Shown here piece after piece: positions 1 to 9,293 of a DNA stretch of 64,000 nucleotides. How positions within the stretch are numbered: the first letter of the stretch is position 1; the number at the start of each line of letters is the position of its first letter. A program made the translations under genes and the position numbers. The DNA is from Solilutibacter tolerans (GTDB lineage: Bacteria > Pseudomonadota > Gammaproteobacteria > Xanthomonadales > Xanthomonadaceae): contig NZ_FTLW01000004.1 in assembly GCF_900155935.1 (NCBI RefSeq), positions 310,001 through 374,000 on the forward strand, in the 5' to 3' direction. The notes beneath the pieces were generated by a model. The model was not told where the DNA came from. It saw nothing but the letters and a program-made list of their open reading frames with translations, and did no database searches.

Positions 1-2
1 CG

Positions 3-323
3 ACACCCGCCGGTAGCACGGCCTACAATTTTTCCGCAGGCGGGCCGATCCTGCCATTGGGGTCGAATGTCATGGCGTTGACGCCAATCGCGCCCTTTCG
101 CCCTAGGCGCTGGCGAGGCGCGGTGTTGAAGGCCGCCACCGAGGTCAAGTTCCGCGTCCTTGATCCATACAAGCGTCCGGTAAGCGCGACTGCCGATTCG
201 CACGAAGTGCGTGACGTGGTGGAAGTCACCATTCGTGAATCCGGCACACATACGGTGACGTTGTTGTTTGATCCCGAGCACAATTTGGAAGAACGGATAC
301 TTAGTGAGCAGTTCATTGCTTAG
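3..323 (+). CDS. nadK: NAD kinase, C-terminal part (5' end outside window)
   Basis: NAD kinase phosphorylates NAD to NADP in the cytoplasm. Only the last 106 codons are present; the frame is open from the window edge to the TAG at 321-323. The visible part begins with [15 protein letters not shown], the conserved GSTAY block of the NAD-kinase fold, followed by the [10 protein letters not shown] strand and a C-terminal tail. The gene lies 54 bp upstream of the c-di-GMP gene on the same strand. The family assignment rests on the TPAGSTAYN motif and the order of the following blocks; the catalytic GGDG motif would lie outside the window. Confidence 0.9.
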   Translation, partial: TPAGSTAYNFSAGGPILPLGSNVMALTPIAPFRPRRWRGAVLKAATEVKFRVLDPYKRPVSATADSHEVRDVVEVTIRESGTHTVTLLFDPEHNLEERILSEQFIA

Positions 324-377
324 GGCAGGGATGGATATTCGTTATCCTGTATGACTAGCTGAGGGGAGCATCGGGAT

Positions 378-3014
378 GTGAGCAAATCTGGCGAAGCAGC
401 AATGGCTGCGTTGCGCTCGTTCCCGGTTAGCCGCCTTCAGGCATGGTTGCTGGGGTTGCTCGCCCTGCTGATCGGCTTGGTGCTGACTGCCTGGATAAGC
501 CATGTGGAATGGGGGCGCCAACACACTGAACGTGAGCGTGCCCTCAATGTTGCGGCCAGGGACGTTGAAATCGCTCTGCGCGGTGAATTGGCATCGTGTG
601 AATTGCTCTTGCGCTCCATGCAATCGGTATATCTCGCATCGCGGGATGTCAGTGACAGCGAGTTTCAGGCGGCTTTTGAAGGGCTTCGGGCGCTTCGGCA
701 CCTGCCTAGCTTGCAGGCGCTGTCATTGGCGAAGAAAGTGGAACGCCCGGATGGCATGCACTACATCGTCAGTGTCGTCGAGCCGCTTCATGTATCCAAT
801 GCGCACTTGATTGGGTTCGACATCAATAACCAACCCAATAGTCTGCGAGCGATCGAGCTGTCGCAGGACCTCAATGAAGCAGTAATGTCCGCCCCGCTAC
901 GTCTTAAACAGGCGCCGGAATCGGCATCTGAGGTCAGCGGTATCGTCATGCGTTTACCTGCGTTCACACCGGGTCCGGTCCCCACCACCGTAGCCCAACG
1001 CCGCGCACGCGCATTGGGCAGCTTGGGGGCATCCTTCATGATTCGACGCCTGGTGGAGGACGCACTGCGTGGTGACGCGGGCGATGACATGGCGATCGCA
1101 ATTTTCGATGTCACGAATGGATCACGCATCCAGCTCTACAGCAACCAGTCCAAGGCGAGTTTACCCAGCAAAAATTTGATCCATCGAGAGATTTCGTTTG
1201 GCCAAAGAACATGGCGCATGGAGCTTGTCGATCTACGTCCGACACCCGTGTGGTCATCCTGGGCGCAGGTGCTGTTGTTCGGCACGCTGTCCAGCGTCTT
1301 GTTTGGTGCCTTGGTGTGGTCGATGGTGGGAACGCGCGGTCGCGCTATCGCACTGGCGCATGTCATGAGCGAGCGCTTCCGTACGAGCGAGCAACGCTTC
1401 CGCAGCCTGAATGAGCTCTTGCCCACCTTGGTCATGCTCTACGACGGCGCAACGGGGATGATCACGTACGCCAATCAGGCCGCGCGACGTCGCATGGGCA
1501 TCCCCGCCGAGGGAGTCGAACTAAGTGCAGTAGCGCCTCACAGCGTGCTAGGGCAGCTGAGGGATGCGGTGCCGGGCCAATCGGTTGCATTCCAGGAGCA
1601 GTTGAAAGCAGCCGATGGTCACGACTTCTGGGCCAGTATCGTGGCCAGCGAAATCGAGTTGGAAGGACGCAACAAGTGGTTGATGGTGGCCAGTGACGTG
1701 TCCGAGCAGCGCCGTTTGACCGAGCGACTAAGTTATCAGGCAAGCCATGATGCATTGACCGGATTGCCAAACCGGCAGGAATTCGAGGCTCGTCTGCGCA
1801 GGGCGTTGGCCACAAATAGATCCGAACGCATGGCCCTGCTGTTCATTGATCTCGACCAGTTCAAGTTGATCAACGACACTTCCGGACATATCGCAGGTGA
1901 TCAGCTGTTGGTGCAGTTGGCGATGGCGATGCGGGAGCAGCTGCGCGAAGAAGACGTGCTCGCACGTTTGGGTGGCGATGAGTTCGGCGTGCTGCTGCAG
2001 GATGTCGTTGATCGTGAAGCTGCGATGATGGTCGCCGAACGGCTTAGATTGGCTATTGATGGCTACGTATTCGTTTGGGATCGACGCAGCTACATCAGCA
2101 GTGCCAGTATCGGTGGGACCATGATCGAAGGACGTGGAGAGTCGCTCAAAGAACTACTCGCTCAGGTCGATACCGCGTGCTACACAGCGAAGGATGCGGG
2201 CCGCAATCGCGTGTACTTCTATTCGGACGACGACGTGGCCACGTTGCGCCATCGTGGTGAGATGGATTGGGTCAACCGGATTCGCTCCGCATTGGACGAA
2301 TCACGCATGGTGTTGGCCTACCAGGAATTCATGCAATTGACCGGCCATGCCAACAAGCCGGCGCCATGCGTCGAACTTTTGTTGCGGTTGATGGACGAGG
2401 AGGGGCGTTTGGTCATGCCTGGCGCGTTCCTTCCTGCGGCCGAGCGTTATGGGTTGATGCCGCGCATTGACCGGTGGGTAATTGATACCGCGTTGGCAAA
2501 CTTCGACCAATTGCATCCAGCAGGTTCCGGATTGGCACTGTGTTCGATCAACTTGTCGGCATCCACCCTTGATGAAGAGGGCTTCACGGCTTTCGTGTTG
2601 GATGCCTTTGATCGCCATGCGGTAGACCCCAGGCGGGTGATGTTTGAAATCACCGAGACCACGGCCGTGCGAGATCTCGTGCAGGTTTCGCGCCTGGTGG
2701 CTGAGCTTCGCACCATCGGCTGTCGCATCGCACTGGACGACTTTGGTGCAGGCATGTCGTCGTTTGGTTACCTCAAGACTTTGGGTATAGACACAATCAA
2801 GATCGACGGTGCCTTCGTGCTCGATATCGAAAGGGATGCCGTCTCTCTCTCCATCGTGCGTGCGATCACCGAAATTGGCCACGAACATGGGTTAGAGGTA
2901 ATTGCGGAGTGGGTGGCCAATGAGGAGCAAGTGCACGTGCTATCCAGTCTCGGCGTGGATTACGGGCAAGGATTCGGCATCCACGTGCCGGAGTTGACCC
3001 TGTTCCAGCGATAA
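378..3014 (+). CDS. CHASE-PAS-GGDEF-EAL membrane c-di-GMP synthase/phosphodiesterase
   Basis: An 878-residue inner-membrane sensor that should make and/or break c-di-GMP. Two membrane segments (about residues 17-40 and 295-317) bracket a periplasmic CHASE-like region; a PAS domain follows (about 335-445). The GGDEF domain has an intact GGDEF at 532-536. The EAL domain starts with ELLLR at 666 in place of EAL, but the metal and catalytic landmarks remain: INLS, FEITET, DDFGAG at 787-792, IKIDG and the QGF near the end. Both activities are therefore possible; which dominates cannot be read from sequence. The GTG start at 378 is chosen because GAGGGGAG lies just upstream; an ATG at 402 is the alternative. 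Confidence 0.93.
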   Translation: MSKSGEAAMAALRSFPVSRLQAWLLGLLALLIGLVLTAWISHVEWGRQHTERERALNVAARDVEIALRGELASCELLLRSMQSVYLASRDVSDSEFQAAFEGLRALRHLPSLQALSLAKKVERPDGMHYIVSVVEPLHVSNAHLIGFDINNQPNSLRAIELSQDLNEAVMSAPLRLKQAPESASEVSGIVMRLPAFTPGPVPTTVAQRRARALGSLGASFMIRRLVEDALRGDAGDDMAIAIFDVTNGSRIQLYSNQSKASLPSKNLIHREISFGQRTWRMELVDLRPTPVWSSWAQVLLFGTLSSVLFGALVWSMVGTRGRAIALAHVMSERFRTSEQRFRSLNELLPTLVMLYDGATGMITYANQAARRRMGIPAEGVELSAVAPHSVLGQLRDAVPGQSVAFQEQLKAADGHDFWASIVASEIELEGRNKWLMVASDVSEQRRLTERLSYQASHDALTGLPNRQEFEARLRRALATNRSERMALLFIDLDQFKLINDTSGHIAGDQLLVQLAMAMREQLREEDVLARLGGDEFGVLLQDVVDREAAMMVAERLRLAIDGYVFVWDRRSYISSASIGGTMIEGRGESLKELLAQVDTACYTAKDAGRNRVYFYSDDDVATLRHRGEMDWVNRIRSALDESRMVLAYQEFMQLTGHANKPAPCVELLLRLMDEEGRLVMPGAFLPAAERYGLMPRIDRWVIDTALANFDQLHPAGSGLALCSINLSASTLDEEGFTAFVLDAFDRHAVDPRRVMFEITETTAVRDLVQVSRLVAELRTIGCRIALDDFGAGMSSFGYLKTLGIDTIKIDGAFVLDIERDAVSLSIVRAITEIGHEHGLEVIAEWVANEEQVHVLSSLGVDYGQGFGIHVPELTLFQR

Positions 3015-3063
3015 AATGCGCCGTGTCTCGGCATGTGCGACACGATTGCGGCATTCTATAGAC

Positions 3064-3978
3064 ATGGAAACGCATCCTCCCTTGGTGATTGCCATCACCG
3101 CCCGCGCCTTGTTCGACATGGAAGACAGCCATGATCTGTTTGAGCGAGAAGGCGTGGAAGCTTTCAGCACCTACCAGCGGGAGCATGAGGACGAGCCTCT
3201 TGCACCGGGTATAGCGTTCCCACTGGTTCGCAAATTGTTGGCGCTCAACAATGACGCGCCGGTGGATGCGCCCCGTGTTGAAGTGATCCTGCTGTCGCGT
3301 AATTCGGCCGATACAGGTCTGCGCATATTCAATTCAATCCAGCATCACGGACTGGACATGCGCCGCGCGACATTCACATCCGGGGCGCCGGTGTGGCCTT
3401 ACATCAAACCATTTGGCGCGCAGCTGTTTCTCTCTGCCAACCCCGAGTCCGTGCGACGGGCTTTGGAGGCAGGCATAGGCGCTGCCACTATTCTTCCGGC
3501 TGGCGCTGCTGAGTCCCGGCATGATCAATTGCGCATCGCGTTCGATGGTGATGCCGTTATCTTCGGCGACGAGAGTGAGCGCGTTTCACGCGAGAAAGGC
3601 ATCGTGGCTTTTGGCATTCACGAACGAGAGCGCGCACACGAGCCACTCTCGGGCGGCCCATTTCGCGGGTTCTTGCAGGCATTGCACGACTTGCAGGCGG
3701 CGTTTCCAGTGGGCGAGAAGGCGCCCATTCGCACGGCGCTGGTAACCGCGCGATCAGCGCCGGCGCATGAGCGCGTGATCCGCACCTTGCGCGAGTGGGG
3801 CGTCCGGTTGGACGAAGCTCTGTTTCTGGGCGGTCGCGACAAAGGTGAGTTTCTGGAGGCTTTTGGCGCGGATATCTTCTTTGATGACTCTCTCCACAAC
3901 ATCGATTCCGCACGTCGCCATGTGGCCGCCGGCCATGTGCCGCATGGCGTGGCGAACGATGCCAGCTATGCGGGTTAA
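3064..3978 (+). CDS. 5'-nucleotidase, cN-I-like family
   Basis: A 304-residue cytoplasmic nucleotidase of the cN-I/NT5C1-like family, expected to dephosphorylate nucleoside 5'-monophosphates. Visible family blocks are ITARALFDMEDSHDLF near the N terminus, RNSADTGLRIFNSI, FTSGAPVWPYIKPF, LFLSANPESVR, and the C-terminal FGADIFFDDSLHNIDSA with the acidic pair typical of a HAD-like fold. The ATG at 3064 (METHPP) was preferred to an in-frame ATG 48 bases upstream because family members begin near the VIAIT strand. Its TAA overlaps the stop of the convergent DUF2939 gene in a shared TTAA. Confidence 0.85.
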   Translation: METHPPLVIAITARALFDMEDSHDLFEREGVEAFSTYQREHEDEPLAPGIAFPLVRKLLALNNDAPVDAPRVEVILLSRNSADTGLRIFNSIQHHGLDMRRATFTSGAPVWPYIKPFGAQLFLSANPESVRRALEAGIGAATILPAGAAESRHDQLRIAFDGDAVIFGDESERVSREKGIVAFGIHERERAHEPLSGGPFRGFLQALHDLQAAFPVGEKAPIRTALVTARSAPAHERVIRTLREWGVRLDEALFLGGRDKGEFLEAFGADIFFDDSLHNIDSARRHVAAGHVPHGVANDASYAG

Positions 3979-4532
3979 ATCGACTTCGGCAAGACGATAT
4001 TGCCCAGTCGCCAGCGCAGGCCTTGGCGTTCAAACACGAAGTCCACCGGCTTTCCATCAGCGCTTTTCACCGTGGCAATGAATCGTGAAGGAGATACAAA
4101 ACGTGTTTGTGCGTCCTTGAGCGGGTCGTAAGGCTTGGGGCCTGCAGTCAGTCCTCCTTCTACATCCACATTTCCACTGGCGCGCTGGACTAGTGCGTGA
4201 CCTTGCAGCAACACCGCGATGCCGGCTGGCGAGACCATGGCATCGACTGCGCTATCTGAAAGCATGCCCGCGACACCCGAAGCCATGCCGCCCACGGCTT
4301 GATCGCCTAAACGGCGCCCGATCTCACGCGCCATACGATCTTCGATTTGTGCTTTCACGTTGGATCGCAACATGGGGTAGTCCACATGGCGTTCCAACTG
4401 TTGGATGTTCTTTTCTTCGATGGCTTGGCGAATGCCGTGAATCGCCATGTACGGGCCGGCAGCAATCCACCCCGCAGCTGCGAGTACAGCGATCACCATC
4501 ATCACCAGCAGGCCACGAGCTGTCTTGTTCAT
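3975..4532 (-). CDS. DUF2939 family membrane-anchored protein
   Basis: A 185-residue protein with one N-terminal hydrophobic segment (MNKTARGLLVMMVIAVLAAA onward), probably an inner-membrane anchor with the rest outside the cytoplasm. The body resembles DUF2939: a DYPMLRSNVKAQI block, a Gly/Ala-rich middle and a C-terminal strand ending RWRLGNIVLP. Function unknown. It is the last gene of the long minus-strand run and starts one base after the DUF2461 gene ends. An upstream in-frame extension to 4607 lies inside that gene and was not used because the hydrophobic anchor starts at 4532. Confidence 0.75.
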   Translation of the reverse strand: MNKTARGLLVMMVIAVLAAAGWIAAGPYMAIHGIRQAIEEKNIQQLERHVDYPMLRSNVKAQIEDRMAREIGRRLGDQAVGGMASGVAGMLSDSAVDAMVSPAGIAVLLQGHALVQRASGNVDVEGGLTAGPKPYDPLKDAQTRFVSPSRFIATVKSADGKPVDFVFERQGLRWRLGNIVLPKSI

Positions 4533-4533
4533 T

Positions 4534-5220
4534 TCAAAATTCCAGGTTTTGCGCCGCACACAGGTAATCAACGAATGGCGCCAATCGGGCAAAGTCTTTC
4601 TCGACAAGTTTCAGCAGGCCTGGTGATGTGATTTGTTCGTCATCGAATCCAGCGAGCAAGGCAAAATTTCGATGACGCAAATCATCGATGTATGCAAAGT
4701 CGGACGGAAACCCAGGCGGCGGTCGCACCAGCATGTCTTCCGCGGCCAAATCGAAGCGTTGCCGCAACTTGTTGTCGTGAGCGACCCGAGCCCAGGTATC
4801 CGGGTTATCGAATATGAATTGACGGATATTGCGTTGAGTATGCGTTTCGGGATGCCAAAGCCCCGCGCCTATGAAACTCGCACCAGGCTGCAAATGCAGG
4901 TAAAACGACGGGGCAGCGATCTGTTTCCGGCGCTCATGGAAGATGCGCGCGCCTTGCCAAGGCTTGTAAGGCGCCTTGTCGCCAGAGAATCTCGTATCAC
5001 GTTGGATGCGAAACATCGATCCACCCACGGTCTTCGGGTCACTGCGATAGTGCACGCTCAAGGCTGCAACTGCCGGCTGCAGGTCAATCAAAAGTTGCTG
5101 GAAGGGCGCGCGGACGTGCTTTTCGTAATCAGCCTTGTGCTCAAGGAACCATGCTCGCTCGTTATGGCGTGCCAAGCTGCGCAAAAACTTGAGGCTACTG
5201 GCTGTGAAATATGTGCTCAT
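4534..5220 (-). CDS. DUF2461 (TIGR02453) family protein
   Basis: A 228-residue cytoplasmic protein of the DUF2461 family, function unknown. Family landmarks are visible: FLRSLARHNERAWFLEHK at the N terminus, the FRIQRDTRFSGDKAPYKPW block, then SFYLHLQPGASFIGAGLWHP. The length fits the family. Its start overlaps the end of sbcB by four bases (ATGA), so it is translationally coupled to the exonuclease gene. No catalytic residues can be assigned. Confidence 0.88.
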   Translation of the reverse strand: MSTYFTASSLKFLRSLARHNERAWFLEHKADYEKHVRAPFQQLLIDLQPAVAALSVHYRSDPKTVGGSMFRIQRDTRFSGDKAPYKPWQGARIFHERRKQIAAPSFYLHLQPGASFIGAGLWHPETHTQRNIRQFIFDNPDTWARVAHDNKLRQRFDLAAEDMLVRPPPGFPSDFAYIDDLRHRNFALLAGFDDEQITSPGLLKLVEKDFARLAPFVDYLCAAQNLEF

Positions 5221-6662
5221 GCGATGTAGGCTTCACGCTCGTCGCCCCACAGGGCCAGGTGGTCCAACAAGCCGAGGATGGTTTCATCATCGGCATGAGT
5301 CTGTCGGAGCGCCTCGATTTGCGCGCGATAGCGTGGGAGGGTGAGTTCACCCAAGCCTTCCTCATCACGTAATCGATGGCGCAGGTATTCATGCCAATGC
5401 GCCTGCTCATCAAAGCCCAGGGTGTCCGGCCAATTTCGGGCGCGATAACGAAATAGCAGCTCCTGCATGCGTGGGTCACGAAAAGTGAACGCTGCAGTGG
5501 CCATTTTCTGTGGCGGAGTCGAGCGCACCTGGGCCGCTAGCCGCTTGTCGCTTTCCGGAATAAAGCCGTCGTAAAGAGCTCCGTCGGTATCACTAGGCGG
5601 GAAATCCGGGGCTGCGGCATATACCTGGCGAATTTTCTCGGCAAGCGCGGGGCCAGCTTTGCGTAGCTGCTGCGCACGTGCCTCGACCAAAAGTGGATCG
5701 ATGTTGAGACGCTCGAAGTCCGGCTCGCGCAGGTGGCTCCACTCGACCAGCGCAGGGCAACGATTGGCATGGACTTCCTTCAGCGCGATGCGTTGCATGC
5801 CTTCAGGCAGCTCCGACTGCGGGGTGTACAGGCGCGTGGTGATCTCATCTAGATTCAATGCGAGCAACGGCTCCACATCCTGCATCAAGTCAAAGACAAT
5901 CACGCGACTGTCGATGCGTGGGTGTCGAGTCAGAGGTAGCACAGGGGCGGCGCACAGGCGCGAAGCGGGGAAGCGCTGGGAAACATGCAACACCGGCTGC
6001 ATGGCGAAGCTGTCCAGCATCCGCATCGCCACTTTCTTGTCGCGCAAGGTCAGCGCGTAGTCCCAAAGGCGTGGTTGCGCATCACGAAACTTCTTGGCCA
6101 GACCGATCAATGCGCGGACATCAGACAAGGCTTCGTGCGCCATGCCTTCTCGCAGGCTGTTGTCTTCGGCTAAGTGTTCCAGCTTGAAGCTGGTGCCCTT
6201 GCCATCATCGCGTTGCCGCCAAGTGATGCCTTGTGGTCGCAATGCATGGGCAAGGCGCATCACATCAAGTAGATCCCAGCGGGAATTGCCACCGCGCCAT
6301 TCGCGTTCATATGGATCAAAGAAGTTGCGCCACAGTCCGAAGCGAACAAATTCGTCATCGAATCGCAGTGAGTTGTAGCCGACCGTGCAGGTCCCGGGTT
6401 GCGCTAGCTCATCGAAGATGCGTGACATCGCATCGGCTTCAATGAGGCCATCGCGCATCGCTTGCTGCGGAGTGATGTGGGTGACCAATGTTGCCGCAGG
6501 CGAGGGCAACAGGTCCGCGGCTGGCTGCACGAAGAAGCTGATTGGTTCATCGATGATGTTGAGATCGGCATCGGTGCGGATCGCCGCAAATTGGGCAATG
6601 CGGGTGCGGCGTGGATCGCTTCCGAAGGTTTCCAGATCGTAAAAGAGAAAGCTGGCGGCCAT
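5217..6662 (-). CDS. sbcB: Exodeoxyribonuclease I
   Basis: A 481-residue 3'-to-5' single-strand DNA exonuclease involved in recombination and mismatch repair; the E. coli enzyme has 475 residues. The DEDDh exonuclease motifs are present: FLFYDLETFG (DxE) at the N terminus, YNSLRFDDEF in the middle, and HEALSDVRALIGLA (HxxxxxD). The C-terminal part matches the extended SH3-like and helical region with FRDPRMQELLFRYRARN. It starts one base into the end of the kynurenine monooxygenase gene, which puts a DNA-repair gene in a tryptophan-catabolism transcript. Confidence 0.95.
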   Translation of the reverse strand: MAASFLFYDLETFGSDPRRTRIAQFAAIRTDADLNIIDEPISFFVQPAADLLPSPAATLVTHITPQQAMRDGLIEADAMSRIFDELAQPGTCTVGYNSLRFDDEFVRFGLWRNFFDPYEREWRGGNSRWDLLDVMRLAHALRPQGITWRQRDDGKGTSFKLEHLAEDNSLREGMAHEALSDVRALIGLAKKFRDAQPRLWDYALTLRDKKVAMRMLDSFAMQPVLHVSQRFPASRLCAAPVLPLTRHPRIDSRVIVFDLMQDVEPLLALNLDEITTRLYTPQSELPEGMQRIALKEVHANRCPALVEWSHLREPDFERLNIDPLLVEARAQQLRKAGPALAEKIRQVYAAAPDFPPSDTDGALYDGFIPESDKRLAAQVRSTPPQKMATAAFTFRDPRMQELLFRYRARNWPDTLGFDEQAHWHEYLRHRLRDEEGLGELTLPRYRAQIEALRQTHADDETILGLLDHLALWGDEREAYIA

Positions 6663-8023
6663 TAGGTTTCAACGGGTAGTGGCGGCAGTCGTTTGGCGAT
6701 TTCTGCATCCAGCCAGGCCCAGTCGATGTCATCCGTCTCAGCCTTGTCGCGCGTCGCCTCGATCAGCAACTCACGTTGTACGCGACCACGCTCGAATGCC
6801 GTGGCATAAGGTAGGCGCATGAAGCTCACCATGCTGTAACGCGGAACGAAACGGTCCGGATGGCGATCGGCCAGCAGGAGTTCCAGTTTGCGCTGCAGTA
6901 GGTAATCGTCATCATCAACGCGATCACGCATCTCCAGGTAGTTCTCAAGCGCCATGGTCTGGATAGCTAGCGCATTGGGTGCTCGCATTTGTTCGTAGGC
7001 AGCGAATGCAGCTGATAGGTCGCTGGTCTTATCCAGCTCGTCAGCCAAAGCCACGCAGTCTTCGAATGCGCAGTTCATGCCTTGGCCGTGGAAGGGCACC
7101 ATCGCATGTGCCGCATCACCCACGAGTACGGCTTGCCCGTCGATACCCCAGCGCTGGAGATAGAGCGTGGCCAGCGTGCCGACGGGGTTGCGCTCGTAGT
7201 CGCGGGCAAGGTCGGGAATAAGTGGCAAAGCATCAGCGAAGTCGCGTGCGAACAGAGCGGTTGCCTCGTCACCATCACGAACATCGGCAAAGCTGGGTGG
7301 GTTGCCTTCATTCGGCATGAACAAGGTGACGGTGAAGGTGCGCTCATCATTGGGCAGGGCGATGCACATGTAACGGCCGCGCGGCCAAATGTGCAGTGCG
7401 TTTGGCTCGATCTGGAACCCACCGTCGAAATCGGGTGGAATTTCCAGTTCCTTGTAGCCATGCCCCAGCCATTCGGTGCGCGCGCCCAGCGAAGCGACTT
7501 TCTCCATCTCCGTGCGCAATGTTGAGCCCGCGCCATCGCAACCGATCAAGGCGTTGAATGCATGCCGGTGATCATTCCCGCGTTCATCACGGAAAATGGC
7601 GATACCGGCGTCGAAATCGGCGCTGTTGAGACCCTGGTCAAAGTGCAAGATTGCGCCCGCGGCTTCGGCGGCATTAAGCAAGGTGATGTTGAGTTCGCCA
7701 CGACTGATCGACCAAATAACTTCCGAGTCATCACGACCGTAACGCTGAAGCTGCGGTTCGCCGCCCAGGGGATGGACCATGCGACCGCGCATCATCACAG
7801 CTTGCTTGAGTACATCGTCATCCGCGCCCGCTTGTCGGAGTGCATGCAAGCCGCGTTCGGCCAAGGCGAGGTTAATTGAGCGGCCACCGGCATAACCATC
7901 GATGCGCGGGTCGCCGCGGCGCTCGAAGACTTCAACCTTGAAACCACGTTGCGCGAGCAGTGTGGCGAGCAAGGCGCCGGCAAGACCAGCACCCACCAGT
8001 GTCAGATGTCGCTCAGCGGCCAT
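6662..8023 (-). CDS. kmo: Kynurenine 3-monooxygenase
   Basis: A 453-residue FAD-dependent hydroxylase that converts L-kynurenine to 3-hydroxykynurenine with NADPH and oxygen. It has the Rossmann GAGLAGALLATLLAQRG (GxGxxG) at the N terminus, a GRSINLALAERG block, the second FAD motif VLVGDAAHAMVPFHGQGMN, and the family's C-terminal region with ERGRVQRELL. The start at 8023 (MAAERHLTLVGAG) was chosen because it places the nucleotide-binding strand at the N terminus; longer in-frame readings run through kynU. It overlaps kynU by 11 bases and sbcB by one. Confidence 0.95.
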   Translation of the reverse strand: MAAERHLTLVGAGLAGALLATLLAQRGFKVEVFERRGDPRIDGYAGGRSINLALAERGLHALRQAGADDDVLKQAVMMRGRMVHPLGGEPQLQRYGRDDSEVIWSISRGELNITLLNAAEAAGAILHFDQGLNSADFDAGIAIFRDERGNDHRHAFNALIGCDGAGSTLRTEMEKVASLGARTEWLGHGYKELEIPPDFDGGFQIEPNALHIWPRGRYMCIALPNDERTFTVTLFMPNEGNPPSFADVRDGDEATALFARDFADALPLIPDLARDYERNPVGTLATLYLQRWGIDGQAVLVGDAAHAMVPFHGQGMNCAFEDCVALADELDKTSDLSAAFAAYEQMRAPNALAIQTMALENYLEMRDRVDDDDYLLQRKLELLLADRHPDRFVPRYSMVSFMRLPYATAFERGRVQRELLIEATRDKAETDDIDWAWLDAEIAKRLPPLPVET

Positions 8024-9293
8024 CGTTCCACTCCTTGGCGGCCTGTGCAAAGCGCAGGACATCTTCGTGATTGTTATAAAGCGGAGCAGGCGAGATACGG
8101 ATGACATCCGGCTCGCGCCAGTCGCCCAATACGCCGTGCGACTGCAGGTAATCAAAGAGGCTACGACCGGCATCACGCCCTGCCTTGACGCGTAACGAGA
8201 GTTGCGCGCCGCGTTGCCCGGTGTCGCGGGGGGTAAGAATATCGATGGCATCGGCCAGATGCGCATCGATCAACCGCTCCAGATATCCGGTCAGCGCGCG
8301 AGATTTTTCACGAAGCGTCTGCAAGCCTGCACGCTGGAATTGTTCGACCGATGCACGCAGCGGTGCCAAGCCAAGGATCGGCGGATTGGATAGTTGCCAA
8401 CCCTCTGCGCCAGCGGTCGGATTGAACTCAGGTCCCATCTTGAAACGGACCGATTGATCATTGCCCCACCAACCTGCGAAGCGTGGGCGCGTGGTTTCTG
8501 CGTGGCGCTCATGCACGAAGCAACCCGCGACTGCACCTGGTCCGGCGTTCATGTACTTGTAGTGGCACCAGACGGCGAAGTCCGCGCCGCTGTCGTGCAG
8601 GGCCAAGTCAAGATTGCCGACGGCATGGGCCAGATCGAAACCGACAATTGCGCCTGCTTCATGCGTCAATCGCGTGATTTCCTTAAGATCGAACGCCTGC
8701 CCGGTGCGATATTGCACGCCGGGCCACAGCACGAGCGCGAGGCGCGAAGCGTTGTCACGGATCGCCTTTGCGATAGCGTCCATTGAGAACACGCCACCGG
8801 CAAGGTCGGGCTCGACTTCGATCAAGGTGATGTTGGGTGGCAGGCCGCGGTACTTAAGTTGCGATTCGACGGCATAGCGATCGGATGGAAAGCTGCCTGC
8901 CTCGATGAGGATCGCGGTGCGCTCGATGGTGGGCTGGTAGAAGCTGACCATCATCAGATGCAAGTTGGCGGTGAGTGAATTCATGGCCACTACTTCATGC
9001 GGCTTTGCACCGACGATCGCGGCCAAGGGTTCCCGCAGCAGTTCGTGGTACGGCATCCATTGCGCCTGCCCGGTGAAGTGACCTTCAACCGCTTGTGTAG
9101 CCCATTTGTCCAGCACTTCTTCGACATGGGCGCGGGCACCGTAGGGTTGCAGGCCCAACGAATTGCCACAGAAATACGCTTGCTGTTGGCCGTCGTGTAA
9201 CGGAATCAAGAATTCATCACGAAAGCTGCGCAGTGGGCAGGCGGCATCCCGTGCTCGTGCGTAGTCGATGTGGAAGATGTCGTTGTTGCTCAT
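8013..9293 (-). CDS. kynU: Kynureninase
   Basis: A 426-residue PLP enzyme that cleaves 3-hydroxykynurenine to 3-hydroxyanthranilate and alanine. Visible landmarks are YFCGNSLGLQP near the N terminus, ANLHLMMVSFYQP, the cofactor Asp in GFDLAHAVGN, and the Schiff-base Lys in CHYKYMNAGPGA (K246). GWWGNDQSVRFKM follows, as in the family. The MSNND start (9293) overlaps the ACMSD stop by four bases; an extension to 9323 lies in the upstream gene. It feeds HAAO, encoded two genes upstream. Confidence 0.96.
   Translation of the reverse strand: MSNNDIFHIDYARARDAACPLRSFRDEFLIPLHDGQQQAYFCGNSLGLQPYGARAHVEEVLDKWATQAVEGHFTGQAQWMPYHELLREPLAAIVGAKPHEVVAMNSLTANLHLMMVSFYQPTIERTAILIEAGSFPSDRYAVESQLKYRGLPPNITLIEVEPDLAGGVFSMDAIAKAIRDNASRLALVLWPGVQYRTGQAFDLKEITRLTHEAGAIVGFDLAHAVGNLDLALHDSGADFAVWCHYKYMNAGPGAVAGCFVHERHAETTRPRFAGWWGNDQSVRFKMGPEFNPTAGAEGWQLSNPPILGLAPLRASVEQFQRAGLQTLREKSRALTGYLERLIDAHLADAIDILTPRDTGQRGAQLSLRVKAGRDAGRSLFDYLQSHGVLGDWREPDVIRISPAPLYNNHEDVLRFAQAAKEWNDGR

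Noticed and set aside
4633-5229. A 198-residue plus-strand frame opposite the DUF2461 gene
   Set aside because: The minus-strand DUF2461 protein has clear family motifs and is coupled to sbcB; the opposite frame has none.
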